From Paraherbaspirillum soli (lineage in GTDB: Bacteria > Pseudomonadota > Gammaproteobacteria > Burkholderiales > Burkholderiaceae_D), in the NCBI RefSeq assembly GCF_042654985.1, contig NZ_JBHSMT010000012.1:201129-265128 (forward strand): a stretch of DNA of 64,000 nt, read 5' to 3'. The position numbers were made by a program, and so were the translations under genes. Below, one piece after another: positions 17,639 through 27,030 of this stretch. The notes under the pieces are model-generated. The model had not been told where the DNA came from, did not search any database, and saw nothing but the letters and a program-made list of their open reading frames with translations. Within the stretch, counting starts at the first letter, position 1. Each line of letters starts with the position of its first letter.

Positions 17639-17703
17639 TAATTGAGATGGAGGAAATTTAGTTGCTCGCCATGTTTTGGCGTGCTTAAATCCTGCCCCTC
17701 AAT
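17639..17703. repeat. Diverged palindromic repeat related to family A
   Basis: ATTGAGATGGAGGAAATTTA ... CTTAAATCCTGCCCCTCAAT has complementary ends and a GCTCGCCATG/TTTTGGCG centre. It has the same layout as family A but a different core. It lies just after the ppiA stop and may act as a 3' hairpin. Confidence 0.6.
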
Positions 17704-17742
17704 TGTTTTACCTTGTGATTTGCACGTTGTATCTAGTCAGTT

Positions 17743-17790
17743 GAGGACAGAGTAATTCGCCACGCTGCGGTGGCTCTCAAACTCTGTCCC
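17743..17790. repeat. Family-A palindromic repeat upstream of ppiB
   Basis: GAGGACAGAGTAATTCGCCA ... GGCTCTCAAACTCTGTCCC is almost identical to 12256-12303. It ends 32 bp before the ppiB start, inside the probable ppiA-ppiB transcript. Confidence 0.9.
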
Positions 17791-17822
17791 GCAATTATTA
17801 TTAATTTCCCAAAGGACCCATC

Positions 17823-18311
17823 ATGGCAGTCATCCTCACCACCAACCTTGGTCAGATCAAGATCGAACTGGACGCTGAAAAAGCGCCGAAGACAGTCGAA
17901 AACTTTCTGGCGTACGTCAACGCCGGTCACTACAGCGGCACGATTTTTCATCGTGTGATTCCTGGCTTCATGGTGCAAGGCGGCGGTTTTGAGCCAGGCA
18001 TGAAGCAAAAGCCAACCAACGCACCAGTCGAGAACGAAGCCAAGAACGGCCTCAAGAACGAACCGTACACGCTGGCGATGGCCCGCACCTCGGACCCGCA
18101 TTCCGCTTCCGCGCAATTCTTCATCAACGTCAAAAACAACAGCTTCCTCGACTATCCAGGCCAGGACGGCTGGGGCTATTGCGTGTTCGGCAAAGTAACC
18201 GAAGGCACCGACGTCGTCGACAAGATCGAGAAAGTCAAAACCACCCGCAGCGGTATGTTTGCCGACGTCCCGGTGGATGCTGTCATTATCGAAAAAGCGG
18301 AAGTGGTTTAA
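17823..18311 (+). CDS. ppiB: Cytoplasmic peptidyl-prolyl cis-trans isomerase B
   Basis: A 162-residue cyclophilin with no signal peptide. The active-site segments GTIFHRVIPGFMVQGGG and ARTSDPHSASAQFFINV are intact, and QDGWGYCVFGKV is typical of bacterial PpiB. ATG 17823 follows an AAAGGA. Probably translated with lpxH, whose start is 34 bp downstream; the cyclophilin-lpxH neighbourhood is common in betaproteobacteria. Confidence 0.96.
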   Translation: MAVILTTNLGQIKIELDAEKAPKTVENFLAYVNAGHYSGTIFHRVIPGFMVQGGGFEPGMKQKPTNAPVENEAKNGLKNEPYTLAMARTSDPHSASAQFFINVKNNSFLDYPGQDGWGYCVFGKVTEGTDVVDKIEKVKTTRSGMFADVPVDAVIIEKAEVV

Positions 18312-18345
18312 TCGACCGCACGCAACCGATAACAACCGACACCTT

Positions 18346-19140
18346 ATGACAGCCTCAGTCTCGACCACATCCGCGCCGCCGGCAGTAGCGCTTTTCATCT
18401 CCGACCTGCATCTTCAGGAGGCGCACCCGCGCACCACGCAAGCGTTTTTAGATTTCCTGCAAACGCATGCGCTGCGGGCGCAGCAATTGTATTTACTGGG
18501 CGATTTGTTCGAGTACTGGGCTGGCGACGACGATCTGGAGACGCCATATAACCGTCACGTCGCCGATGCGATTCGCCGAGTCAGCGATGCCGGCGTGCAG
18601 GTGTTCTGGATCGCCGGCAATCGCGACTTTCTGGTCGGCGACATTTTCGCGCAAGCGGCCGGTCTGCGCCTGTTGCCGGATCCATCGGTGCTGACCATAG
18701 GCGGCCGCCGCTTGGCGGTCGCGCATGGCGATGCGCAATGCACCGATGACCTCGCGTACATGGCGTTTCGCGCGCAAGTGCGGCAACCGCAATTTCAGCA
18801 GCAATTTCTGGCGCAGCCGCTAGCGCAGCGCAAGGCGTTTATCGCCGGCGTGCGTAAGGAGAGCCGCGAAGAACAGCGTCACAAATCGGATCAAATCATG
18901 GATGTGAATCCGGGCGCAATCAACGCCCTGTTCGATGCCACCGCCAGCGACACCTTGATCCATGGTCACACCCATCGGCCGGCACGACATGTGGATATCG
19001 TCGGCGCCGCGACCAGGACCCGTTATGTATTGTCCGACTGGGAATACGACGTCGAGTCGCCGCGCGGCGGCTGGATTGCGATCGACGCTCATGGCGTGAT
19101 TCGACGCTTTGCGCATGATGGCAACGAGCTGATCGATTGA
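18346..19140 (+). CDS. lpxH: UDP-2,3-diacylglucosamine diphosphatase
   Basis: Hydrolyses UDP-2,3-diacylglucosamine to lipid X in lipid A synthesis, at the inner face of the inner membrane. Metallophosphatase motifs run in order: FISDLHLQ, GDLFEYWAGDD, GNRDF, VAHGDAQC and HGHTHRP. The 264-residue length fits with a slightly long N-terminus. ATG 18346 gives the natural start; the longer frame from 18259 overlaps ppiB and adds unrelated residues. Confidence 0.95.
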   Translation: MTASVSTTSAPPAVALFISDLHLQEAHPRTTQAFLDFLQTHALRAQQLYLLGDLFEYWAGDDDLETPYNRHVADAIRRVSDAGVQVFWIAGNRDFLVGDIFAQAAGLRLLPDPSVLTIGGRRLAVAHGDAQCTDDLAYMAFRAQVRQPQFQQQFLAQPLAQRKAFIAGVRKESREEQRHKSDQIMDVNPGAINALFDATASDTLIHGHTHRPARHVDIVGAATRTRYVLSDWEYDVESPRGGWIAIDAHGVIRRFAHDGNELID

Positions 19141-19505
19141 GCAAGGCACGACCCGCAGCATTGCTTCACTTACCGTAACAATCACCCGATTGTCATCCCA
19201 AGGCTACTCCCGATCTGCGGCTACCCCCGCACGAACCTGGCGAGATAGCCTGCCGTCCGCCACAACCGGACCTTGATCGAATCAGCGCCTGAAGCGCGCC
19301 GAACGCCGTTCGCCGCGCCCCGGAAAATATCTCCCGCTCGATCCGATCGAACTTTCTTACCCTTTTTCGACTCGACTGGTTTATCGTATTTCGCTAGAAA
19401 TCAATTAGCGCAACACAATGATCCAGACCATCATTGACAGCTTATCCCCAGCGACCCGAACCTCGGAACTCGCTTGTCGTTGGCAAACCACAGGAGAGCA
19501 AGCAC
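19141..19505. other. Intergenic stretch upstream of the wsp operon
   Basis: No gene, repeat-family member or clear terminator was recognised in these 365 bp. The promoter of the wsp operon should lie in the AT-richer part (about 19360-19430), but no convincing -35/-10 pair was found. Confidence 0.5.
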
Positions 19506-21134
19506 GTGAAGCATTGGACTATTCGCAAACGAATACTGGGCAGCTTTGGCATCATCCTGGCGCTGATGGGATTCATGGCCGCTACCGCATATCAAAAGCT
19601 GGTCACCATCGACCAGGAAACCAACAGCTTCCAGGTCGACTCCATCCCCGGCCTGTATTTGAGCATCGCCATTCGCGCGGCGTGGTATGAAAACTACTTG
19701 CTGACACAACAGGTGGTGGCGATTGACGAGACGGAAGACAAGCGCAACCTGGACCTCGCGGATTTGCAGGCGAACACCGAAAAGCTGGACAAATTATTGG
19801 CCGATTACGAGAAAACCATCGTCCTGCGCGAAGACCGGAGCAATTTCGACGACTTCAAGGAAGCCCGGCTGCGCTACATAAAAATCTTGTCCAACATATG
19901 GAAACTGGACGAGGCGAAAAAAAATGCGCAAGCGCGCAGCATGCTGTTCGAGCAGCTCCACCCCGTGTGGCAAAAGGCGCGCGGCATGACCAGGCAAATG
20001 AGCGAATTCAACCAGCAACGGGCGGAAAATTCAGCGGAAAAAATCAACGCCTCGGTCACCATCGCGCAGACCAGCTTGCTGGTGACGCTATTGATCGCAC
20101 TAATCGTCGCACTGCTGTGCGGCTATTTCCTGCTGCGGGCGATTACACGCCCTATGGCGACGCTGGTGGCGACCTTGACCACCCTCCGTTCCGGCGACCT
20201 GTCGCAGCGCCTTAATCTCGACCGCCACGACGAATTCCAGGCGCTGGAAGTCGGCCTGAATCGGATGACCGACGAATTGAGCGGTCTGGCCGGGCAAGCG
20301 CAGAGATCGGCGCTGCAAGTCAGCACCTCGGTGGTCGAAATTGCAGCCACTGCCAAACAACAGCAAGCCACAGCCAACGAAACCGCCGCCACCACCACCG
20401 AAATCGGCGCCACTTCACGCGAGATTTTTGCCACTTCGCGCGACCTGGTGCAAACCATGAACGAAGTTTCATCCGGCGCCGAGCAAGCCGCCAGGCTGGC
20501 CGGCACCGGGCAAGTCGGCCTGACCCAGATGGAAGACACAATGCATCATGTGATGGACGCCGCCGGCTCGGTCAACGCCAAGCTCGCGATCCTGAACGAA
20601 AAGGCCGGCAACATCAATCAGGTCGTCACCACCATCGCCAAGGTGGCCGGGCAAACCAATCTGCTATCGTTGAACGCCGCCATCGAAGCAGAAAAGGCCG
20701 GCGAATACGGCCGTGGATTTTCGGTCGTGGCGACTGAAATCCGACGCCTGGCCGACCAGACCGCGATCGCCACCTACGACATCGAACAAATGGTCAAGGA
20801 AATCCAGTCAGCGATATCGGCCGGCGTGATGGGGATGGACAAATTCTCCGAACAAGTACGGCGCGGCATCGCCGATGTCCAAAGCGTCGGCAACCAGCTG
20901 GCGCAAATCATCCAGCAAGTGCAGGCGCTGGCGCCGCGCTTCCAGGCGGTCAATGAAGGTGTGCAGACCCAGGCCATCGGCGCCGAGCAAATCAATCAGG
21001 CGCTCGGCCAATTGAACGACGCTGCGCAACAAACGGTCGAATCGCTGCGTCAGTCGAGCCAGGCGATCGACGAACTGACGCTGACCGCCAACGGCTTGCG
21101 CAATGGCGTGTCGCGCTTCAAGCTGCAAGCTTGA
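19506..21134 (+). CDS. wspA: Methyl-accepting chemotaxis protein WspA
   Basis: Membrane receptor of the Wsp surface-sensing system. The 542 residues are arranged as TM1 (about 10-28), a periplasmic four-helix-type domain, TM2 (about 189-210), HAMP (RAITRPMATLVATL...), and a cytoplasmic signalling domain. The hairpin tip is NLLSLNAAIEAEKAGEYGRG, with E for the common R/A at 'EAEKAGE', as in WspA-like receptors. The start is GTG 19506, supported by AGGAG at 19492-19496; the ATG-less extension from 19434 is unlikely. As first gene of wspA-R it should drive WspE kinase activity on surface contact. Confidence 0.92.
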   Translation: MKHWTIRKRILGSFGIILALMGFMAATAYQKLVTIDQETNSFQVDSIPGLYLSIAIRAAWYENYLLTQQVVAIDETEDKRNLDLADLQANTEKLDKLLADYEKTIVLREDRSNFDDFKEARLRYIKILSNIWKLDEAKKNAQARSMLFEQLHPVWQKARGMTRQMSEFNQQRAENSAEKINASVTIAQTSLLVTLLIALIVALLCGYFLLRAITRPMATLVATLTTLRSGDLSQRLNLDRHDEFQALEVGLNRMTDELSGLAGQAQRSALQVSTSVVEIAATAKQQQATANETAATTTEIGATSREIFATSRDLVQTMNEVSSGAEQAARLAGTGQVGLTQMEDTMHHVMDAAGSVNAKLAILNEKAGNINQVVTTIAKVAGQTNLLSLNAAIEAEKAGEYGRGFSVVATEIRRLADQTAIATYDIEQMVKEIQSAISAGVMGMDKFSEQVRRGIADVQSVGNQLAQIIQQVQALAPRFQAVNEGVQTQAIGAEQINQALGQLNDAAQQTVESLRQSSQAIDELTLTANGLRNGVSRFKLQA

Positions 21135-21259
21135 AGCAGGTGCGCAGCACGTTGTGCGGATTCACTGCTGCTCCGTTGCGATAATCCCGCTATCGCAACG
21201 GGTTACGTTGCGACTCCACCACTTACAACGCATTACCAGTCCATAACCACAGGCCACAC

Positions 21260-21721
21260 ATGCTTTTTCTCCTGTTCTGCATCGGCAAAGATCATTACGC
21301 GCTGGACACCGGCCAAGTGGCGGCGGTGTTGCCACTGGTCGAGCTCAAGCAGATTCCGGCAACGCCGGCATGGGTGGCCGGCATCTTCAGCTATCGCGGC
21401 CAGAACGTACCGGTGATCGACCTCAGCCAGCTTGCGCTCGGCCATCCCGCGCAACGCCGTCTGAGTACCCGCACGGTGCTGGTGCATTACCCGGCGCCGG
21501 GTCCGAATAGCCGGCTGCTCGGATTGCAACTCGAACAGGCCAGCGCCACCATGCGCCGCGATCCGGCTGAGTTCCGCGACAGCGGCTTCGATCACGATCA
21601 TGCCCGTTATCTGGGGCCGGTATGCGACGATCCGCGCGGCATGATTCAATCGGTGCGGGTCCGGGATCTGCTGCCGGACGCGGTCCGGGCACAGCTGTTC
21701 CCACCTCGAATGGAGCAATAA
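21260..21721 (+). CDS. wspB: CheW-like coupling protein WspB
   Basis: A 153-residue CheW-domain protein. It starts MLFLLFCIGKDHYALD, has WVAGIFSYRGQNVPVIDLS (the CheW core strand with the conserved RG), and ends soon after the domain. It couples receptor WspA to kinase WspE. The stop codon overlaps the next start (TAATG), indicating coupling with wspC. The system has a second, longer CheW protein (WspD), as in Pseudomonas. Confidence 0.9.
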   Translation: MLFLLFCIGKDHYALDTGQVAAVLPLVELKQIPATPAWVAGIFSYRGQNVPVIDLSQLALGHPAQRRLSTRTVLVHYPAPGPNSRLLGLQLEQASATMRRDPAEFRDSGFDHDHARYLGPVCDDPRGMIQSVRVRDLLPDAVRAQLFPPRMEQ

Positions 21722-22953
21722 TGCCGCTGGCCAGATTCGAGGATTTTCTAAAACGCTCGATGGGACTCGATGTTCGATCGGTCGGACCAGCCATGCTGGA
21801 AAGAGTCTTGCAAGAACGGCTGGCCGGCAGCGCCAGCAGCGACCTCGACGCCTACTGGGATTTCTTGCACAGCTCCGACAGCGAGCAGCAGCAGTTGATC
21901 GAGGCGATGATCGTGCCGGAAACCTGGTTCTTCCGCAATCGGGAAGCGTTCGCCGCAATGACCCAACTGGTCCGGCAGCAAACTTCGTTCAATGCCGCCC
22001 GGCCGTTGCGCATCCTCAGCCTGCCCTGCTCCAGCGGCGAAGAACCCTACTCGATCGCCATGGCCTTGCTGGATGCGCAAATGCCGGCCTCGCACTTCCA
22101 CATCGATGCGGTCGACATCAACCGCCAGGCCGTCGCCACCGCGCGCCAGGCGATCTATGGAAAAAATTCGTTTCGCGGCGACCAACTGGATTTTCGCGAA
22201 CGTTACTTCGCGCCGACGGACCAGACTTATGCGCTGTCGGACGCGGTGCGCCAGCAAGTCCGGTTCATGCACGGCAATCTGTTTGCCGACGATTTGCTGG
22301 CGGCAGAACCGCCCTACGACATCCTGTTTTGCCGCAATGTGCTGATCTATTTCGACCGTGCCACGCAACAGCGTGCGATTGCGCTGTTGCTGCGACGGCT
22401 AACTGCCGACGGCCTGTTATTTGTCGGTCCGGCCGAGACCGCTATGCTGCGACAGCATCCAATGACGCCGATCGGGATCCCGCTAAGCTTCGCGTTTCGC
22501 CGGCACACCGCGGCCGTACCGATGCCGATTGCAGCACATAGAGACAGCACGCCGCCGGCAAGCCGGCCGGCGTCGCTGCCGCTGTCACGCCCGAGACGGC
22601 CGGCGCCGGCGGCCCCGGCAGTAGTCGCTGCGCCGCGCCAGGACGGCGACCTCGACCGGGCGCGCACGTTGGCCGATCAAGGCCGCCTGGACCAAGCCGC
22701 GCAGCTGTGCCAACAGCTGATCCGGCAGCATGGAGGGTCAGCCGCCGTCTACTATCTGCTGGGCGTGATTCACGATGCCGCCGACCGCAAACAAGACGCT
22801 GCGCAATGCTATCGCAAAGTCTTATACCTGGAACCCGCGCACGTCGGCGCGCTGGCACAACTGGCCGCCTTGCTGCACGCGCAGGGCGATGTTGCCGGCG
22901 CCGAGTTATTGCAGCGACGGGCCGAACGCTCAAGCGCACAACATCAGCCATAA
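21721..22953 (+). CDS. wspC: CheR-type methyltransferase with C-terminal TPR, WspC
   Basis: Methylates receptor glutamates using S-adenosylmethionine. In its 410 residues the CheR domain occupies about 1-270: PETWFFRNREAF, LSLPCSSGEEPYSIAM (SAM loop) and FCRNVLIYFD. A Pro/Ala-rich linker follows, then a TPR-like tail (VYYLLGVIHDAADRKQDAAQCYRKVLYLEP). This fusion of CheR with TPR is the WspC layout. ATG 21721 overlaps the wspB stop, which rules out the longer frame from 21622. Confidence 0.92.
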   Translation: MPLARFEDFLKRSMGLDVRSVGPAMLERVLQERLAGSASSDLDAYWDFLHSSDSEQQQLIEAMIVPETWFFRNREAFAAMTQLVRQQTSFNAARPLRILSLPCSSGEEPYSIAMALLDAQMPASHFHIDAVDINRQAVATARQAIYGKNSFRGDQLDFRERYFAPTDQTYALSDAVRQQVRFMHGNLFADDLLAAEPPYDILFCRNVLIYFDRATQQRAIALLLRRLTADGLLFVGPAETAMLRQHPMTPIGIPLSFAFRRHTAAVPMPIAAHRDSTPPASRPASLPLSRPRRPAPAAPAVVAAPRQDGDLDRARTLADQGRLDQAAQLCQQLIRQHGGSAAVYYLLGVIHDAADRKQDAAQCYRKVLYLEPAHVGALAQLAALLHAQGDVAGAELLQRRAERSSAQHQP

Positions 22954-23036
22954 ACAGCGATGGCCCTGAACTCTCCACCACGGCGGTCGATCAGCGCCAG
23001 CCAGACTGATGCCGGACACTTACCTTGCGAGCAGCC

Positions 23037-23753
23037 ATGAGTCAACCTCCATATGTTCACCCCGCAGATCTTCCAGCATCGGACCCCCGCGCCGCAAGCG
23101 CCGCCTTGTCGATTGACGACTGCTGGAATCGGATCGGCGTTCGCGGCGATGCTTCATGCCCGCAATTGCCGCAGCATATCGATTGCCGCAACTGCCCAGT
23201 CCAGTCCCGCGCCGCGGTCGACCTGCTCGATCGGCTGCCGGCCGACGCCGCGCCCGCCAACGGCGAACCTGCCCCGCACCTGCACCACCATGCGGACGGC
23301 GAGTTCCACTCCTGGCTGCTGTTCCGCCTGTGTCAAGAGTGGCTGGCTTTGCCGACCGTCCTGCTGGAAGAAGTCGCCGAGCAGCGCGTCATCCACTCGC
23401 TCCCGCATCGCCGCAGCCCCATCGTGTCGGGCCTTGCCAACATCCGCGGCACGCTGGTGGTCTGCGTCTCGCTGGCCGCGCTGCTAGGGATAGCCGACAG
23501 CCATGCCGCACCATCCGCCGCCGCTCATCAACGCATGCTGGTGGTCAGGCGCGACGGCCAGACCACCGCTTTCGGGGTCGATGAAGTTCATGGCACGCTG
23601 CGGGTCGCTGAAACGGCATACAAGGCGGTGCCGACCACCTTCGATCATGGCACAGCGCATTTCACGCATGCGGTGATGGCGTGGAACGACAAAACAGTCG
23701 GCTTGCTGAATGAAGAACGGCTGTTTCACGCACTCGACCGGAGTCTGGCATGA
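23037..23753 (+). CDS. wspD: CheW-like coupling protein WspD
   Basis: A 238-residue protein with a Cys-containing N-terminal extension (CPQLPQHIDCRNCPVQ) and a CheW domain from about residue 90 (WLLFRLCQEWLALPTVLLEEV, then GLANIRGTLVVCVSLAALLG). Longer than WspB, matching the two-CheW Wsp arrangement. ATG 23037 is preferred to TTG 23025. The stop overlaps the wspE start (ATGA). The cysteine pattern CxxCxxxxDCxxC in the extension is as yet unexplained and could bind metal. Confidence 0.9.
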   Translation: MSQPPYVHPADLPASDPRAASAALSIDDCWNRIGVRGDASCPQLPQHIDCRNCPVQSRAAVDLLDRLPADAAPANGEPAPHLHHHADGEFHSWLLFRLCQEWLALPTVLLEEVAEQRVIHSLPHRRSPIVSGLANIRGTLVVCVSLAALLGIADSHAAPSAAAHQRMLVVRRDGQTTAFGVDEVHGTLRVAETAYKAVPTTFDHGTAHFTHAVMAWNDKTVGLLNEERLFHALDRSLA

Positions 23754-25984
23754 GCGCCGACCGATTGCGCGACGCCTCCATGCTCGACTTGTTCCGGCTG
23801 GAGCTCGATACCCAAGCCCAGATCATCAGCAACGGTCTGCTCGCGCTGGAACGCGCACCCTCGGCCGACTTGCTTGAAGCATGCATGCGCGCCGCCCACT
23901 CGATCAAGGGAGCGGCCCGCATCGTCGGCCTGCAGGCCGGCGTCGATGTGGTGCATGTGATGGAAGATTGTCTGGTCGCCGCGCAACAAGGACAACTGGA
24001 GCTCGGACCGCAACGCATCGATCAACTATTGCGCGGCGTCGATCTGCTGCTGCGGATAGGTGCGACTGCGCCCGACCAGGATGCCTGGCAAACAGGTCCA
24101 GGCCGCGAGCAAATCAACGCCTTCCTGCATGGCTTGCAGCGTAGCCTGAGCGAGCCGGACGCAGCGCAAACTGTGGCGCCGACAACGATGGATGGCGCCA
24201 GCAACACCGGCGATAGCCGGCCAATCGGCGGCGACCGCATGCTGCGCGTCACCGCCGCGCATTTGAACCGGCTGCTTAGCTTATCCGGCGAATCGCTGGT
24301 GGAGTCGCATCGGCTAGCCTCTTTCAACGCTGCGCTGCTGCGCCTGAAACGGCTGCAGCACAATACCGCGCATTCGCTCTCGCTGTTGCAGCAGACATTG
24401 CAAGATAGCGCGCCGGAGGCAGCCCGCCTGGACGTGCTGAGAACACTGCGGCAGCAGTTCGCCCAAAGCCAGGACATGCTGGCGCAACAATTGGCCGAGC
24501 TCGAATCATTTGAACGCCGCCACAGCAGCCTGTCGCAGCGTCTATACGATCAGGCGCTAGCCTGTCGCATGCGGCCGTTCACCGATCGGGTACGCGGTTA
24601 TGCGCGCACCGTGCGCGATCTTGGGCGCGCGCTGGGCAAACAGGTACGGCTCGACATCAGCGGCGAAGCTACCCAGGTCGATCGCGACATCCTGGAACAA
24701 CTGGATGCGCCGCTGGTGCACTTGCTGCGCAATGCGCTCGACCACGGCATCGAGCTGCCGCAACAGCGCTTGGCCGCCGGCAAATCCGAAGCAGGCACGA
24801 TCCGGCTAAGTGCGCGCCACAATGCCGGGCTGCTGCAGATCGACGTCAGCGACGACGGCAACGGCATCGACCTGGAGCAACTGCGCCGCGCCATCATCCA
24901 GCGCGGCCTGGTCGACCAAGCTACCGCAGCCCGGCTCAGCGATGCCGAACTGCTCAACTTCCTGCTGCTGCCCGGCTTCAGCATGCGCGCCACGGTGACC
25001 GAGATCTCCGGACGCGGGGTCGGCCTGGATGTGGTCCACAACATGCTCAAACAAATGCGCGGCACAATCCAGATTTTCAACCAACCGGGCCACGGCATGC
25101 ACTTCCAGTTGCAGCTGCCGCTGACGCTGTCGGTAGTACGCTGCCTGCTGGTCGAGATCGGCGGCGAACCTTACGCGCTGCCGCTGGCCAGCGTCAATCG
25201 CACCCTGGCATTGGAGCAGGAACAGATCGCACTGCTTGAAGGACGCCAGCATTTTTCTTTTGAAAATCGTCAAATCGGCCTGGTTTCAAGCTGTCAGATC
25301 TTGCAAAAAAGCGAGGCCGCGGCAGCTGACCGCAGCATCCCGGTGGTCCTCATCGGCAGCCATGCGCAAACCTACGGCTTGCGGGTCGACCGTTTGCTGG
25401 GCGAACACATGCTGGTGCTGCAAGCGCTCGACCCGCGCCTGGGCAAAATCAAGGACGTCGCGGCGGCGGCCGTCATGGAAAACGGTGCGCCGGTGCTGAT
25501 CCTGGATGTCGAGGACATGCTGCGCTCGGTAGAAGAGCTGATTGCTCACGGCCAGCTCGACCGCGTGCAGCACCACAGCCAGCCCGGCAGTCAGCCGCCG
25601 CAGCCGGGCAAGCGCATCCTGGTGGTGGACGACTCGCTCACCGTGCGCGAACTGGAACGCAAGCTGCTCAGCAACCGGGGTTATGCGGTGCGGGTCGCGG
25701 TAGACGGCATGGATGGCTGGAACGCGCTGCGCAGCGAGCAGTTCGACCTGGTGATGACCGATGTCGACATGCCGCGCATGGATGGCATCGAACTGGTCAC
25801 GCTGATCAAGAACAGCCCGCAGTTGAAGGCTATCCCGGTCATGATCGTGTCTTACAAGGACCGGCCGGAAGACCGGCAGCGCGGGCTGGATGCCGGCGCC
25901 GACTACTATCTGGCCAAAGCCAGTTTTCACGACGACACGCTATTGCAAGCGGTACTGGACCTGATCGGCGAGGCGCAAACATGA
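23750..25984 (+). CDS. wspE: Hybrid CheA-type histidine kinase/response regulator WspE
   Basis: A 744-residue kinase with domains in order: HPt with phospho-His about H50 (AAHSIKGAARIVGL), dimerisation helices, CheA-type ATPase (HLLRNALDHGIE as N box; DDGNGID; GRGVGLDVV), CheW-like domain, and a C-terminal receiver (VVDDSLTVRELERKLL; phospho-Asp in MTDVDMPRMDG). It phosphorylates WspF and WspR. Its start overlaps wspD and its stop overlaps wspF (ATGA at both), so the kinase is made in step with its partners. Confidence 0.94.
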   Translation: MSADRLRDASMLDLFRLELDTQAQIISNGLLALERAPSADLLEACMRAAHSIKGAARIVGLQAGVDVVHVMEDCLVAAQQGQLELGPQRIDQLLRGVDLLLRIGATAPDQDAWQTGPGREQINAFLHGLQRSLSEPDAAQTVAPTTMDGASNTGDSRPIGGDRMLRVTAAHLNRLLSLSGESLVESHRLASFNAALLRLKRLQHNTAHSLSLLQQTLQDSAPEAARLDVLRTLRQQFAQSQDMLAQQLAELESFERRHSSLSQRLYDQALACRMRPFTDRVRGYARTVRDLGRALGKQVRLDISGEATQVDRDILEQLDAPLVHLLRNALDHGIELPQQRLAAGKSEAGTIRLSARHNAGLLQIDVSDDGNGIDLEQLRRAIIQRGLVDQATAARLSDAELLNFLLLPGFSMRATVTEISGRGVGLDVVHNMLKQMRGTIQIFNQPGHGMHFQLQLPLTLSVVRCLLVEIGGEPYALPLASVNRTLALEQEQIALLEGRQHFSFENRQIGLVSSCQILQKSEAAAADRSIPVVLIGSHAQTYGLRVDRLLGEHMLVLQALDPRLGKIKDVAAAAVMENGAPVLILDVEDMLRSVEELIAHGQLDRVQHHSQPGSQPPQPGKRILVVDDSLTVRELERKLLSNRGYAVRVAVDGMDGWNALRSEQFDLVMTDVDMPRMDGIELVTLIKNSPQLKAIPVMIVSYKDRPEDRQRGLDAGADYYLAKASFHDDTLLQAVLDLIGEAQT

Positions 25985-27000
25985 AGATCGGCATCGTCAA
26001 CCATGCCGTGCCAGCGGTCGAAGCCATGCGCCGCACGCTGGCGCAGCGCCAGGAACACGAAATCATCTGGATCGCCAACGACGGCAGGCGTGCCATCGAA
26101 TTGTGCGCCTGGCGCCGGCCGGACCTGATCCTGATGGACCTGGCGATGCCGCTGCTGGACGGCATAGCCGCCACCCGCCACATCATGCAGCACACGCCAT
26201 GCGCGATCCTGATCGTCAGCGCCAATCTGGGCGCCGATGCCGTCGCCGCCCGCGCTGCCATGGACTGCGGCGCGCTGGATGCGATCGACGCACCCGCAGC
26301 ATGGAGCGGCAGCAACGATGGCTTGCTGAACAAGATCGACGCCATCAAAAAGCTGATCGTGCAACCCCAGTCCGCCGCCGTCGGCGCCATCCCGGCCAGC
26401 CCTGCCGAACCGGCGCAAAAATCCGAAACACCGGACAGCAGCTGCCTGGTGGCGATCGGCGCCTCCGCCGGCGGGCCGGCCGCGCTGGCGGCCCTGCTGT
26501 CGCAACTGCCCGCCGATTTTCCGGCTGCCATCGTCGTCGTGCAGCACGTCGATGCACAGTTTGCCGCCGGCATGGCCGACTGGCTCGGCGGCCAATCGAC
26601 GCTGCCGGTGCGGCTGGCGCGAGATGGCGACCGTCCGCTGCCCGCTACCGTGCTACTGGCCGGCACCGACAGCCATCTGTATTTGAAGCAGCCGTCGCAA
26701 TTGGCTTACAGCGCCCAGCCCAGCAGCTACCCATACCGGCCGTCGATTGATGTTTTTTTCCAAAGCATCGCGCACTCTTGGGACGCCAAAGCGATCGGCA
26801 TCCTGCTGACCGGCATGGGCCGCGACGGCGCGCTCGGCCTCAAAGCGATGCGCGACAAAGGCTACTACACGATCGCCCAGGATCGCCGGTCGAGCGCGGT
26901 ATACGGCATGCCGAAAGCGGCAGCTATGCTGGATGCGGCGGTAGATGTCCTACCGCTGGAATGCATCGCGGCAAAGCTGCTGCGCGCACTCTACAAATAA
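25981..27000 (+). CDS. wspF: Chemotaxis methylesterase CheB/WspF
   Basis: A 339-residue CheB-type protein. The N-terminal receiver has phospho-Asp in LILMDLAMPLLDG. The C-terminal methylesterase has its Ser-His-Asp triad in GASAGG, VVQHVDAQF and TGMGRDGA. Demethylates the receptor as negative feedback; in pseudomonads its loss locks Wsp on and gives wrinkly colonies. Translationally coupled to wspE; wspR follows 30 bp after the stop. Confidence 0.93.
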   Translation: MKIGIVNHAVPAVEAMRRTLAQRQEHEIIWIANDGRRAIELCAWRRPDLILMDLAMPLLDGIAATRHIMQHTPCAILIVSANLGADAVAARAAMDCGALDAIDAPAAWSGSNDGLLNKIDAIKKLIVQPQSAAVGAIPASPAEPAQKSETPDSSCLVAIGASAGGPAALAALLSQLPADFPAAIVVVQHVDAQFAAGMADWLGGQSTLPVRLARDGDRPLPATVLLAGTDSHLYLKQPSQLAYSAQPSSYPYRPSIDVFFQSIAHSWDAKAIGILLTGMGRDGALGLKAMRDKGYYTIAQDRRSSAVYGMPKAAAMLDAAVDVLPLECIAAKLLRALYK

Positions 27001-27030
27001 CCGAAGGTGTACCCAGCTATGGAGTCTCAT

